Positions 36,811-44,524 of a stretch of DNA of 64,000 nt are shown here, one piece after another (position 1 is the stretch's first letter; every line of letters begins with the position of its first letter). This stretch comes from Rhodopseudomonas sp. P2A-2r (GTDB taxonomy: Bacteria; Pseudomonadota; Alphaproteobacteria; Rhizobiales; Xanthobacteraceae): positions 6,542,001-6,606,000 of the forward strand of contig NZ_CP110389.1 of assembly GCF_026015985.1 (NCBI RefSeq), in the 5' to 3' direction. The notes beneath the pieces are model-generated. The model had not been told where the DNA came from and did not search any database. It saw only the letters and a program-made list of their open reading frames with translations. The translations under genes were made by a program, and so were the position numbers.

Positions 36811-38181
36811 CTAGAAGCGATATTCCGCGTAGGCCGGTTCCACCGAGTGCTGCCAGGAGCCGTGGAACTTGTCCAGCATCTCCTCGGCCGGGGACTTCCC
36901 GGCGTCGATGATGCGGTCGAGCGGCTCGAGGTGCCGCGACTCGTCGCGGCCGCCCTGGTCGAGCCGGCCGCGGCGGCGCAGCCCGGCATGGGCCAGCGCC
37001 ATGCACTCCTTGGCGATCTCGAACAGGTAGCGGTCGCCGATCTTGGCCTTGAACCCGAGCGTCGGCACCTGGTCGCGCAGCGACTGACGCTCCTCGGCGG
37101 TCCAGTCCTTGACCATCTCCCAGGCGGCGTCGAGCGAAACGTCGTCATAGAGCAGCCCGACCCAGAAGGCCGGCAGCGCCGGCAAGCGGCCCCACGGCAC
37201 GCCGTCGGCGCCGCGCATCTCCAGGTAGCGCTTCAGCCGCACCTCCGGAAAGATCGTCGACAGGTGGTTGGCCCAGTCCGACAGGGTCGGCTTTTCGCCG
37301 GGCATCATCTTGTTGCAGCCGGCAAAGAAATCGCGGAACGAGGAGCCGGACACGTCGATGTACTCGTCGCCGCGCTTGACGAAATACATGGGAACGTCGA
37401 GGGCATAATCGACCCAGCGCTCGAATCCCATGCCGTCCTCGAACGCCCACGGGATCATGCCGGAGCGGGCATTGTCGGTGTCGCGCCAGATCTCCGAGCG
37501 GAACGACAGGAAGCCGTTCGGCTTGCCTTCGGTGAACGGCGAATTGGCGAACAATGCGGTGGCGATCGGCTGCAGCGCCACGGAGACGCGCAGCTTCTTG
37601 ACCATGTCGGCTTCCGAGGAGAAGTCGAGGTTGGTCTGCACAGTGCAGGTGCGATACATCATGTCGAGGCCGTATTGGCCGACCTTCGGCATGTAGTTGG
37701 TCATGATCTTGTAGCGGCCCTTGGGCATCACCGGGATCTGCTCGCGCGACCACGATGGCGTCATGCCGAGCCCGAGGAAGCCGATGCCGAGCGGAGTGGC
37801 GACTTCGCGCACCTGCGCCAGATGCGCCATCAGCTCGGACTGGGTCTGGTGCACGGTCTCTACCGGCGCGCCGGACAGTTCGAACTGGCCGCCGGGCTCC
37901 AGCGAGATGGCGCCGCCGCCGGTCACGTCATAGAGGCCGATGATATGCTTGCCCTCCATGATCGGCTCCCAGCCGAGCAGCAGCTTCATGCCCTCCAGCA
38001 GCGCCTCGATGCCGCGGCCGCCGGCATAGGGCACTGGGTGGTGGCCCTGCAGGGTGAACGGCGTCTTCTCGTGCTCGGTGCCGATGCGGAATTCCGACGG
38101 CGGCTTCACGCCGGCCTCGATCCACGCCACGAGTTCGTCGCGCGACTGCAGCGGCGTCATATCGATCTGGTCACGCGCCAT
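36811..38181 (-). CDS. gshA: Glutamate-cysteine ligase
   Basis: 456 residues, plant/alphaproteobacterial GshA class. Signature segments: FRIGTEHEKTPFTLQGHHPV with active-site acidic residues, ISLEPGGQFELSGAPVETVH, SWSREQIPVMPKGRYKIMTN, and MYRTCTVQTNLDFSSEADMV. It makes gamma-glutamylcysteine, the first step of glutathione synthesis. A MarR-regulated glutathione S-transferase lies immediately beside it, which fits thiol stress defence. Confidence 0.95.
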   Translation of the reverse strand: MARDQIDMTPLQSRDELVAWIEAGVKPPSEFRIGTEHEKTPFTLQGHHPVPYAGGRGIEALLEGMKLLLGWEPIMEGKHIIGLYDVTGGGAISLEPGGQFELSGAPVETVHQTQSELMAHLAQVREVATPLGIGFLGLGMTPSWSREQIPVMPKGRYKIMTNYMPKVGQYGLDMMYRTCTVQTNLDFSSEADMVKKLRVSVALQPIATALFANSPFTEGKPNGFLSFRSEIWRDTDNARSGMIPWAFEDGMGFERWVDYALDVPMYFVKRGDEYIDVSGSSFRDFFAGCNKMMPGEKPTLSDWANHLSTIFPEVRLKRYLEMRGADGVPWGRLPALPAFWVGLLYDDVSLDAAWEMVKDWTAEERQSLRDQVPTLGFKAKIGDRYLFEIAKECMALAHAGLRRRGRLDQGGRDESRHLEPLDRIIDAGKSPAEEMLDKFHGSWQHSVEPAYAEYRF

Positions 38182-38277
38182 GGAAATTCCGGATGCAGGG
38201 CGCAGCGATCACGCGCGCGCAGTGTCGGGGACGGCTGCGGACCGGGATGGTCGCAGACGCAGGAGGTACAATAAGGT

Positions 38278-38766
38278 TCATCGGGCCGACGCGGCGTCTC
38301 TGGCGGCCGGCACCGCCGCTTCTTGGCATGCGCAGCCGAGCCGGTCGAGCAGGCCGCACAATTTGGCGGCGTCGGAATCCGACAATTTCGAGCCGACGTG
38401 CTTCTCGATGGCGGTGGAATAGGCGCAGCACATCCGCTTCTGCAGGTCGCGCCCGGTTTCGGTGATCTCCACGAACAGCCCACGCTTGTCCATCTTGCAT
38501 TCGCGGCGCGCGGCAAGCCCCTCGTCCACCAGCCGGTCGATCAGCCGCGAGGTCGAATATTGCGGGATCAGCATCTGCTTTTCCAATTCCACGGGCCGCA
38601 TTTCGCCGGACGGCGCGCGCGACAGCTCGAGCAGCGCGTCGTACCACGCCAGCGGCGGGAAGCCGGCGCGCTTGAGATCCTGCTCAACGGCGTCCAGCAC
38701 CCGGCTCTGCACCCGCACCAGGCGGATCCAGGCGGCTGTGGCCTCAAGGGAGGGTTTGCGTTTCAT
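38278..38766 (-). CDS. MarR family transcriptional regulator
   Basis: 162 residues with a winged helix: MRPVELEKQMLIPQYSTSRL (recognition helix), then IDRLVDEGLAARRECKMDKR with the wing. The C-terminus has several Cys (MCCAYST, LCGLLDRLGCACQEA), which could sense oxidants or electrophiles. It is divergent from a glutathione S-transferase with a perfect palindrome between them, the usual setup for a repressor that controls both. Confidence 0.9.
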   Translation of the reverse strand: MKRKPSLEATAAWIRLVRVQSRVLDAVEQDLKRAGFPPLAWYDALLELSRAPSGEMRPVELEKQMLIPQYSTSRLIDRLVDEGLAARRECKMDKRGLFVEITETGRDLQKRMCCAYSTAIEKHVGSKLSDSDAAKLCGLLDRLGCACQEAAVPAARDAASAR

Positions 38767-38802
38767 CGGCGATCCATCATGCTGGGGAGCACCCTAGCGC
38801 AC

Positions 38803-38851
38803 TTGATGCAGCTGCATCAATCTTGACTATTCCATGCAACTGCATTTAGTC
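38803..38851 (+). promoter_or_regulatory. MarR operator pair and GST promoter
   Basis: TTGATGCAGCTGCATCAA (38803-38820) is a perfect 18-base palindrome. A second, shorter copy ATGCAACTGCAT lies at 38834-38845. A -35-like TTGACT (38823-38828), 17-base spacer and TTAGTC (38846-38851) form a plausible promoter for the GST gene, with the second copy inside the spacer. Binding there would block RNA polymerase. Confidence 0.7.
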
Positions 38852-38893
38852 ACGCGTTTGGTTAAGCCAATAACCACCACGGAGGAAATCCCG

Positions 38894-39508
38894 ATGAAGC
38901 TGTATTATTCGCCCGGCGCCTGCTCCCTGTCGCCGCATATCGCACTTCTGGAAGCGGGTCTCCCCTACGACCTCGTCAAGGTCGACCTCAAGGCCAAGAA
39001 GCTGGAAAACGGCGACGACTATCTCGCCATCAATCCCAAGGGCCAGGTGCCGGCGCTCGGCCTCGACAATGGCGAGATGGTCACCGAGGGTCCGGTGATC
39101 GTGCAGTACATCGCCGACCAGGCCTCGACCAAGAACCTGGCGCCGGCACAGGGCAGCGATGCCCGCCGCCATCTGCAGCAATGGCTGACCTACATCAACG
39201 GCGAGTTGCACAAGAATTTCAGCCCGCTGTTCCAGCCCGCCTTCGACGACACCGTGAAGGGCTTCTTCAAGACCCGCTTGATGGGCAAGTTCAAGTATAT
39301 CGATGACTCGCTTGCCGGTCGCGACTACCTGCTAGGCAAGGATTTCAGCGTCGCCGACGGCTATCTGTTCGTCATGCTGGCCTGGGCCGACCGGATGAGC
39401 ATCGACCTCTCGGAGTTCAAGAACCTGATGGCATACAAGGCCCGCGTCGCGGCGCGGCCGAAGGTGCAGGAAGCGCTGACCAAGGAAGGCCTGATGAAGG
39501 CGGCGTGA
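38894..39508 (+). CDS. Glutathione S-transferase
   Basis: 204 residues, beta-class-like GST. It starts MKLYYSPGACSLSPHIALLE (thioredoxin-like domain, with a Cys at residue 10 as in bacterial beta GSTs). The glutathione-binding NPKGQVPAL and EGPVIVQYIAD follow, then a helical C-domain with DFSVADGYLFVMLAW. ATG 38894 has GGAGGAAA upstream. It is controlled by the divergent MarR gene, probably for detoxification. A strong terminator follows. Confidence 0.93.
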   Translation: MKLYYSPGACSLSPHIALLEAGLPYDLVKVDLKAKKLENGDDYLAINPKGQVPALGLDNGEMVTEGPVIVQYIADQASTKNLAPAQGSDARRHLQQWLTYINGELHKNFSPLFQPAFDDTVKGFFKTRLMGKFKYIDDSLAGRDYLLGKDFSVADGYLFVMLAWADRMSIDLSEFKNLMAYKARVAARPKVQEALTKEGLMKAA

Positions 39509-39529
39509 GAATTTTCGCTGCTTGCGAGC

Positions 39530-39560
39530 AAAGGGCCGGATCGGTGATCCGGCCCTTTTT
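39530..39560 (+). terminator. Rho-independent terminator after the GST gene
   Basis: A 13-bp stem, AAAGGGCCGGATC and its exact complement GATCCGGCCCTTT, with a three-base loop and a following T run (TTTTTGTTTTG). It begins 21 bp after the stop codon. Confidence 0.92.
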
Positions 39561-39736
39561 GTTTTGATCCGCCGGCGAAGACCCGCGCGCCCCGGCAAAG
39601 GTATCCCGCATTAGATAAGCCGCAATCATTCACCTTCGCGTCACGGATCCGCCATGGTCAGAGCACGCCGCATTCTCAGACTGCAGCGAGGCCGCATGGG
39701 TACCTCATTTGCATTTGCGAAAGGTACGGATCGATC

Positions 39737-40726
39737 ATGCTGAACAATCCGACATCCACGATTTCGGCTGATGACAGCCAGGATTTGAGCGACATCACCT
39801 GTTGCCCCCGCTGCAGATCCCCCATCGCCTTTCAGGGCGCGCAATCCCGTTGCTCGAATGCGGAATGCGAATACGCCCGCGCGGGATTTCCCATGGTCGA
39901 CGGGCAGCAAGTTCTCATCGATTTCGAGGCCAGCATTTTCGAGCGTGCGACCTATCATAACCACAGCGGCTCGGTGCTCGACCGCGATGTCCAGAACCAT
40001 TCGATCGGCTCCCGGCTGCACCGGTTCACATTCGGCAAGAACCCGGTCGCCGATGCGAACTGCAGATCATTCATCGCTTTGGCAAAAAGCCGATCCGCAA
40101 GGCCTCTCATCCTGGTGATCGGCGGGGCAAAGGTTGGCTTGGGCGCAGGGCCGCTCTACGACGACCCGGCCCTCAATGTGGTCGGAACGGATGTCTTTTC
40201 ATCGCCCTACACCACGCTGGTGGCTGACGCCCATCGGCTGCCATTCGTGGATCAATCATTCGACGGTGTCTGGATTCAGGCTGTGCTTGAACATGTCCTC
40301 GATCCGATCAACGTGGTCTCGGAAATCCACCGGGTGCTTCGGAAAGACGGTCTGGTCTACGCCGAAACGCCGTTCATGCAGCAGGTCCACGAGCGGGCAT
40401 ACGACTTCACCCGCTATACCCAGAGCGGGCATCGCTGGCTGTTCAAGTCCTTTACGGAAATCAGCGCTGGGCCGGTGACCGGGGGCGGCGTCGCGCTGCT
40501 GTGGTCGATCCGGTATCTGGTCAGGGCGTTCGGCGTCGGAGATGGCGTGTCCCGCCTTGCCGCCCTGCCGTTCTTCTGGGTCAGATTTTTCGACGGCTTC
40601 GGCAGTCGCCGGGCCAAGGCTGACGCCGCCAGCGGCCTGTTCTTTCTCGGGCGGCGCTCGGAGCAGGATCTGGAGCCGGGTTCAATGCCGCAATATTACG
40701 ATCGACAGAACCGGGCCGGGAACTGA
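39737..40726 (+). CDS. SAM-dependent methyltransferase with N-terminal zinc ribbon
   Basis: 329 residues. The N-terminus has a Trm112-like zinc ribbon (CCPRCRSPI ... CSNAEC). A class I methyltransferase domain of the Methyltransf_11 type follows: motif I region LILVIGGAKVGLGAG, then the acidic NVVGTDVF, DAHRLPFVDQSFDGVWIQAV, and IHRVLRKDGLVYAETPF. A hydrophobic C-terminal region (WSIRYLVRAFG, AALPFFWVRFF) may touch the membrane. Such proteins often modify cell-surface sugars; the substrate is unknown. Base and codon use are less GC-extreme than in neighbours, and a GST 3' remnant follows it, so it was probably acquired. Confidence 0.82.
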   Translation: MLNNPTSTISADDSQDLSDITCCPRCRSPIAFQGAQSRCSNAECEYARAGFPMVDGQQVLIDFEASIFERATYHNHSGSVLDRDVQNHSIGSRLHRFTFGKNPVADANCRSFIALAKSRSARPLILVIGGAKVGLGAGPLYDDPALNVVGTDVFSSPYTTLVADAHRLPFVDQSFDGVWIQAVLEHVLDPINVVSEIHRVLRKDGLVYAETPFMQQVHERAYDFTRYTQSGHRWLFKSFTEISAGPVTGGGVALLWSIRYLVRAFGVGDGVSRLAALPFFWVRFFDGFGSRRAKADAASGLFFLGRRSEQDLEPGSMPQYYDRQNRAGN

Positions 40727-40732
40727 GCGTCA

Positions 40733-40790
40733 CGCGCCGGCGAAGGTGCAGGAAGCGCTGACCGAGAAAGACCTGATGAGGGCGGCGTGA
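40733..40790 (+). pseudogene. 3' remnant of a second glutathione S-transferase gene
   Basis: The stretch reads AKVQEALTEKDLMRAA and stop, matching the end of the GST at 39450-39508 (PKVQEALTKEGLMKAA) in the same frame. Over 20 bases are identical around the VQEALT codons. Nothing of the 5' part remains. It starts just after the methyltransferase stop, consistent with a tandem GST truncated when the methyltransferase segment arrived. Confidence 0.75.
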
Positions 40791-40799
40791 GTCGCTCTT

Positions 40800-41045
40800 T
40801 CTTCCCTCTCCCCCAGCGCAGCGAAGCTGCGCGCCGCGGGAGAGGGTGCGCAGGCGGCCTTCGGCCGCCGTTCTTAAATAGACGCCGATGCGCAGCATCG
40901 GCTATGGCGCAGCGAAGGCGGGAGAGGGAGAGCCAAACGCTCCGAAGCAAGGGCCCCCTCTCCCGTCTCGAACCCGCTTCGCGGGCTTCGATCCACCCTC
41001 TCCCACCTGCACGCAGCTTCGCCGCGTTTGGGGGAGAGGGAAAGC
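40800..41045. repeat. Dispersed repeat family A, copy downstream of the methyltransferase
   Basis: About 245 bp with the family A layout: CCCTCTCCCCCAGCGCAGCG, GGGAGAGGGTGCGCAGGCGG, CGATGCGCAGCATCG, CCCCTCTCCCGTCTCGAACC and a closing GGGGGAGAGGG. It is closest to the copies at 15878 and 44349. Confidence 0.82.
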
Positions 41046-41108
41046 AAGGGCGCTTCGCTTATGCCGCGCCAGCTTCTTCGGCGCGAACTCGCACCATCCG
41101 CTGTAACT

Positions 41109-41238
41109 GTCGTCGCCCGGCCAGGCGCGCAATTGCGCGCCTGGACCGGGCGACCCAGTAGTCGCAACCGGTTGTGATCAATCACAAACGCCTGCGGTTA
41201 CTGGATCCCCGCATGCGCGGGGATGACAAGTGAGTGTG
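41109..41238. repeat. Dispersed repeat family B, copy 2
   Basis: TCGTCGCCCGGCCAGGCGCG, an inverted repeat around GCGCAATTGCGC, CCGGGCGACCCAGTA, then TACTGGATCCCCGCATGCGC and GGGGATGACA. It has the same order as 45790-45924 and, partly reversed, 22508-22633. It lies just after the 3' end of the beta-oxidation gene. Confidence 0.82.
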
Positions 41239-41254
41239 CTGTAGATCTATAAAA

Positions 41255-43471
41255 CTACGCCGCCGCCAGCTTCTTCGGCGGGAAGCGGCCGTAGAAGGTC
41301 TCGCCCTTGGCGGCCATGTCTTCGAGCAGCTTCGGCGGGGTGAAGCGCGAGCCGTATTTCGCCTCCAGCTTGTGGCACAACTCCACGAACTTCTTGGTGC
41401 CCATGAAGTCGATGTAGCTCAGCGTGCCGCCGGTGAACGGCGCGAAGCCGAAGCCGAGGATCGAGCCGACATCGGCCTCGCGCGGATCGGTAATCACGTG
41501 ATCCTCCACTGTGCGCGCGGCTTCCACCGCCTGCACGACGAGGAAGCGTTGCTTCAGCTCCTCGACATCCAGCGTATCGGGATCGACCGGCTTCGGCACC
41601 AGCGCGCCCAGCCCCTGCCACAGGCTCTTCGAGCCCTTGCCCTTGGGCGGATACTCGTAAAAGCCCTTGCCGTTCTTGCGGCCGAAACGCTCCTGCTTCT
41701 CGACCATCTCGACGATCAGCTTCTTCTGCGCCTGGTCGACGGCCTGGGCGCCGAGATCGGCCTCGGTGGCCTTCATGATCTTCAGCACCAGATCGAGCGC
41801 GATTTCATCCGACAGCGACAATGGCCCGACCGGCATGCCGGCCATCTTGGCGGTGTTCTCGATCATCGCCGGCGGCACGCCTTCCATCAGCATTTCCAGC
41901 CCTTCGGCGGTGAAGCGCAACACGCAGCGGTTGGCGAAGAAGCCGCGGGAGTCGTTGACCACGATCGGCGTCTTGCCGATCACGCGGACGTAGTCCAGCG
42001 CGGTGGCCAGCGCCACGTCGCCGGTGTTCTTGCCGACGATGATCTCCACCAGCATCATCTTCTCCACCGGGGAGAAGAAGTGGATGCCGATGAACTTCGA
42101 CTGGTCGGTAAACTCTTCGGCCAGCGAGTTGATCGGCAGCGTCGAGGTGTTCGACGCAATGATCGCGCCTTCCTTCAGGAGCGGCTGCACCTTCTTGTAG
42201 ATCTCGGCTTTCACCGCACGATCCTCGAACACCGCCTCGATGACGAGGTCGCAGTCCTTGATCACGTCGAAGTCGGCGGTGGCGGTGATCCTGGCCATCA
42301 GCGCCGCCTTGTCGGCTTCCTTGGCGCGACCCTTGCTGATCAGCGCATCGATGGCCGCCTCGCAATGGCCGAGACCCTTGTCGGCGCTGGCCTGGTCGCG
42401 ATCGATCAGCACCACGTCCATGCCGCCGCGCGCCGAGACGAAGCCGACCGAGGCGCCCATGAAGCCGGCACCGATGACCGCAAGCTTCTTGACCTTGGTC
42501 GGCGGCACGTTCTGCGGACGGCGCGCACCCTTGGTCAGTTCCTGCATGGAGATGAACAGGCTGCGGATCATCGCCGCCGCTTCCTTGCTCTGCAGGATCT
42601 TGGCGAAGTAGCGCGACTCGACGCGCAGCGCGGCATCCATCGGCAGCTGCAGGCCTTCATAGACGCACTGCATGATGGCGCGGGCCGCCGGATAATTGTC
42701 GAACGTCTCGCGGCGATAGATGGCGTTGCCGGCCGGGAACATCTGCATGCCCTGCTTCGAGTACACCGGGCCGCCGGGCAATTTAAAACCCTTCTCGTCC
42801 CACGGCGCCACGGCCTTGCCGCCGGCCTTGATCCATTCCTTGGCGGCAGAAATCATGTCGGCGGCAGGCACCACCGCATCGACCAACTTCATCGCCTTGG
42901 CCTTGGTGAGGTTGATCGCCTCGCCCTTCAGCAGCATCTGCATGGTGTCCTGCGGCTGCAGCATGCGCGCGATGCGCTGTGTGCCGCCGCCGCCGGGAAA
43001 CAGGCCGACCTTGATCTCGGGCAGACCGAGCCGGGTCTTCGGATTATCCGCCGCGACACGGTAGTGGCACGCCAGCGTCAGTTCGAATGCGCCGCCCATC
43101 GCCAGGCCGTTGATGGCCGCGACCCACGGCTTGCCGGAGGTCTCGATCTTGCGCAGCGTCAGCGACAGCTTGCGGCTCTCGTCGAACAGCAACTTTTGCG
43201 CGGCTTCCTCGCCGTGCTCCTTACGGGCGGCGGCGAAGGCCTTGTTCATGCCCTCCAGCATCGACAGGTCGGCACCGGCGGAAAACGCGTCCTTGCCCGA
43301 CGTGACGATGACGCCCTTGATGGCGGTATCGGCGGTGACCTGGTCGACGATGGCGCCGAGTTCTTCGATGGTGGTGACGTCGAGCACATTCATCGAACGG
43401 CCGGGAATGTCCCAGGTGACAACCGCAACACCGTCGGCGTCGGTTTCGATCTTGAAGTTCGTATGGGCCAT
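41255..43471 (-). CDS. Fatty-acid oxidation enzyme (enoyl-CoA hydratase / 3-hydroxyacyl-CoA dehydrogenase)
   Basis: 738 residues, FadB/FadJ-type fusion. The N-terminal crotonase domain has INGLAMGGAFELTLACHYRV and GLPEIKVGLFPGGGGTQR. The NAD-binding domain begins near residue 330 (VIGAGFMGASVGFVSARGG) and carries IASNTSTLPINSLA and GIHFFSPVEKMMLVEII, followed by two 3HCDH C-terminal modules. It performs steps two and three of beta-oxidation. The thiolase and an acyl-CoA dehydrogenase lie upstream on the same strand, but a divergent EAL gene separates it from them. Confidence 0.94.
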   Translation of the reverse strand: MAHTNFKIETDADGVAVVTWDIPGRSMNVLDVTTIEELGAIVDQVTADTAIKGVIVTSGKDAFSAGADLSMLEGMNKAFAAARKEHGEEAAQKLLFDESRKLSLTLRKIETSGKPWVAAINGLAMGGAFELTLACHYRVAADNPKTRLGLPEIKVGLFPGGGGTQRIARMLQPQDTMQMLLKGEAINLTKAKAMKLVDAVVPAADMISAAKEWIKAGGKAVAPWDEKGFKLPGGPVYSKQGMQMFPAGNAIYRRETFDNYPAARAIMQCVYEGLQLPMDAALRVESRYFAKILQSKEAAAMIRSLFISMQELTKGARRPQNVPPTKVKKLAVIGAGFMGASVGFVSARGGMDVVLIDRDQASADKGLGHCEAAIDALISKGRAKEADKAALMARITATADFDVIKDCDLVIEAVFEDRAVKAEIYKKVQPLLKEGAIIASNTSTLPINSLAEEFTDQSKFIGIHFFSPVEKMMLVEIIVGKNTGDVALATALDYVRVIGKTPIVVNDSRGFFANRCVLRFTAEGLEMLMEGVPPAMIENTAKMAGMPVGPLSLSDEIALDLVLKIMKATEADLGAQAVDQAQKKLIVEMVEKQERFGRKNGKGFYEYPPKGKGSKSLWQGLGALVPKPVDPDTLDVEELKQRFLVVQAVEAARTVEDHVITDPREADVGSILGFGFAPFTGGTLSYIDFMGTKKFVELCHKLEAKYGSRFTPPKLLEDMAAKGETFYGRFPPKKLAAA

Positions 43472-43570
43472 GTGGCGCTCCCTGTGTCCGCTACCGTGCT
43501 AAGTTGCTTTAACGACTACTCAATTGATCGAGCCTATCCAGAGAGGAACACTCTCTGACAGGTATACTTC

Positions 43571-44344
43571 ATGGGCAACGTGTGTGCCGGATGTCGCGAC
43601 GACTTCACGCTTCCATTCGCGTTCAAGATGGCATTCCAGCCGATCGTCGATCTCAAGGCCAACCGGGTCTGGGGCTACGAGGCGCTGGTGCGCGGCGTCA
43701 ACGGCGAGTCCGCCTATTCGATTCTCGACCAGGTCACCCACGACAACCGCTACCGCTTCGATCAGGCGGCCCGGGTGATGGCGATCGAGACGGCCGGTGA
43801 TTTGTATGCGGGACGCGACCTTCGGCTGGCGATCAACTTCATGCCGAACGCGGTCTACGAGCCGACCGCCTGCATTCAGAAATCGCTCGCAGCGGCCGAA
43901 CGCGTCGACTTTCCGCACCATAACCTGATGTTCGAGTTCACCGAGAACGAGCGGATAGAAGATGCCGCCCATGTGCGGAAAATTGTCGAGACCTATCGCA
44001 AATTCGGCATCTGGACCGCACTGGATGATTTCGGCGCCGGCTATGCCGGGCTCAGCCTGCTGTCGCGGATGCAGCCGGACCTGATCAAGATCGACATGGA
44101 ACTGCTGCGCGACATTCATCTCAGCCGCGCCAAGCAGGCGATCGTCGCCGGCATCGTAGGCATCGCGCGCGAGCTCGACATCGCCGTGCTCGGCGAAGGT
44201 GTCGAGAACGACCTTGAACTGACCGTGCTGCGCGCTGCCGGCATCTCGCTGTTCCAGGGCTATCATTTCGCCAAGCCTGCTTTGATGAGGCTGCCCGATG
44301 TGCCGTTGATCGATGGGCCCATGATGATCCGCAATGTGAGTTGA
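43571..44344 (+). CDS. Stand-alone EAL-domain c-di-GMP phosphodiesterase
   Basis: 257 residues, a single EAL domain with a short N-terminus containing CAGC. Motifs: YEALVRG (EAL), LAINFMPNAVY (metal Asn), LMFEFTENERI (Glu), DDFGAGYAGLSLL (Asp pair), DLIKIDMEL (Lys) and LGEGVEND (Glu). All key residues are present in slightly altered settings, so activity is likely. No membrane segment or GGDEF. It sits between the two halves of the beta-oxidation gene set in the opposite direction; the link to lipid metabolism is unproven. Confidence 0.9.
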   Translation: MGNVCAGCRDDFTLPFAFKMAFQPIVDLKANRVWGYEALVRGVNGESAYSILDQVTHDNRYRFDQAARVMAIETAGDLYAGRDLRLAINFMPNAVYEPTACIQKSLAAAERVDFPHHNLMFEFTENERIEDAAHVRKIVETYRKFGIWTALDDFGAGYAGLSLLSRMQPDLIKIDMELLRDIHLSRAKQAIVAGIVGIARELDIAVLGEGVENDLELTVLRAAGISLFQGYHFAKPALMRLPDVPLIDGPMMIRNVS

Positions 44345-44348
44345 TCTT

Positions 44349-44520
44349 TCTTCCCCTCTCCCCCAGCGCAGCGAAGCTGCGCGCAGCGGGAGAGGGTGCC
44401 TGAGCGGAGCGAAGGCGGGAGAGGGAGAGCAACACGCTTAGCAGAAGTAGCCCCTCTCCCGTCTCGAACCCGCTTCGCGGGCTTCGATCCACCCTCCCCC
44501 ACAAGGGGAGGGGAAGGAAG
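44349..44520. repeat. Dispersed repeat family A, copy after the EAL gene
   Basis: About 170 bp: CCCCTCTCCCCCAGCGCAGC, GGGAGAGGGTGCCTGAGCGG, CCCCTCTCCCGTCTCGAACC, CGCTTCGCGGGCTTCGATCC. The first half is nearly identical to the copy at 40800. It fills the gap between the convergent EAL and thiolase genes. Confidence 0.85.
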
Positions 44521-44524
44521 AGAC

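Noticed and set aside
39640..40730. Methyltransferase region considered as a small mobile element
   Set aside because: No terminal inverted repeats, target duplications or recombinase were found; only a GST remnant supports acquisition.
41109..41238. Family B repeats considered as a CRISPR array
   Set aside because: Each copy is single, with unlike modules and no regular repeat-spacer pattern, and no cas genes lie nearby.
41234..43558. Plus-strand frame opposite the fatty-acid oxidation enzyme (774 codons)
   Set aside because: Antisense shadow; the opposite strand has complete crotonase and 3HCDH domains.
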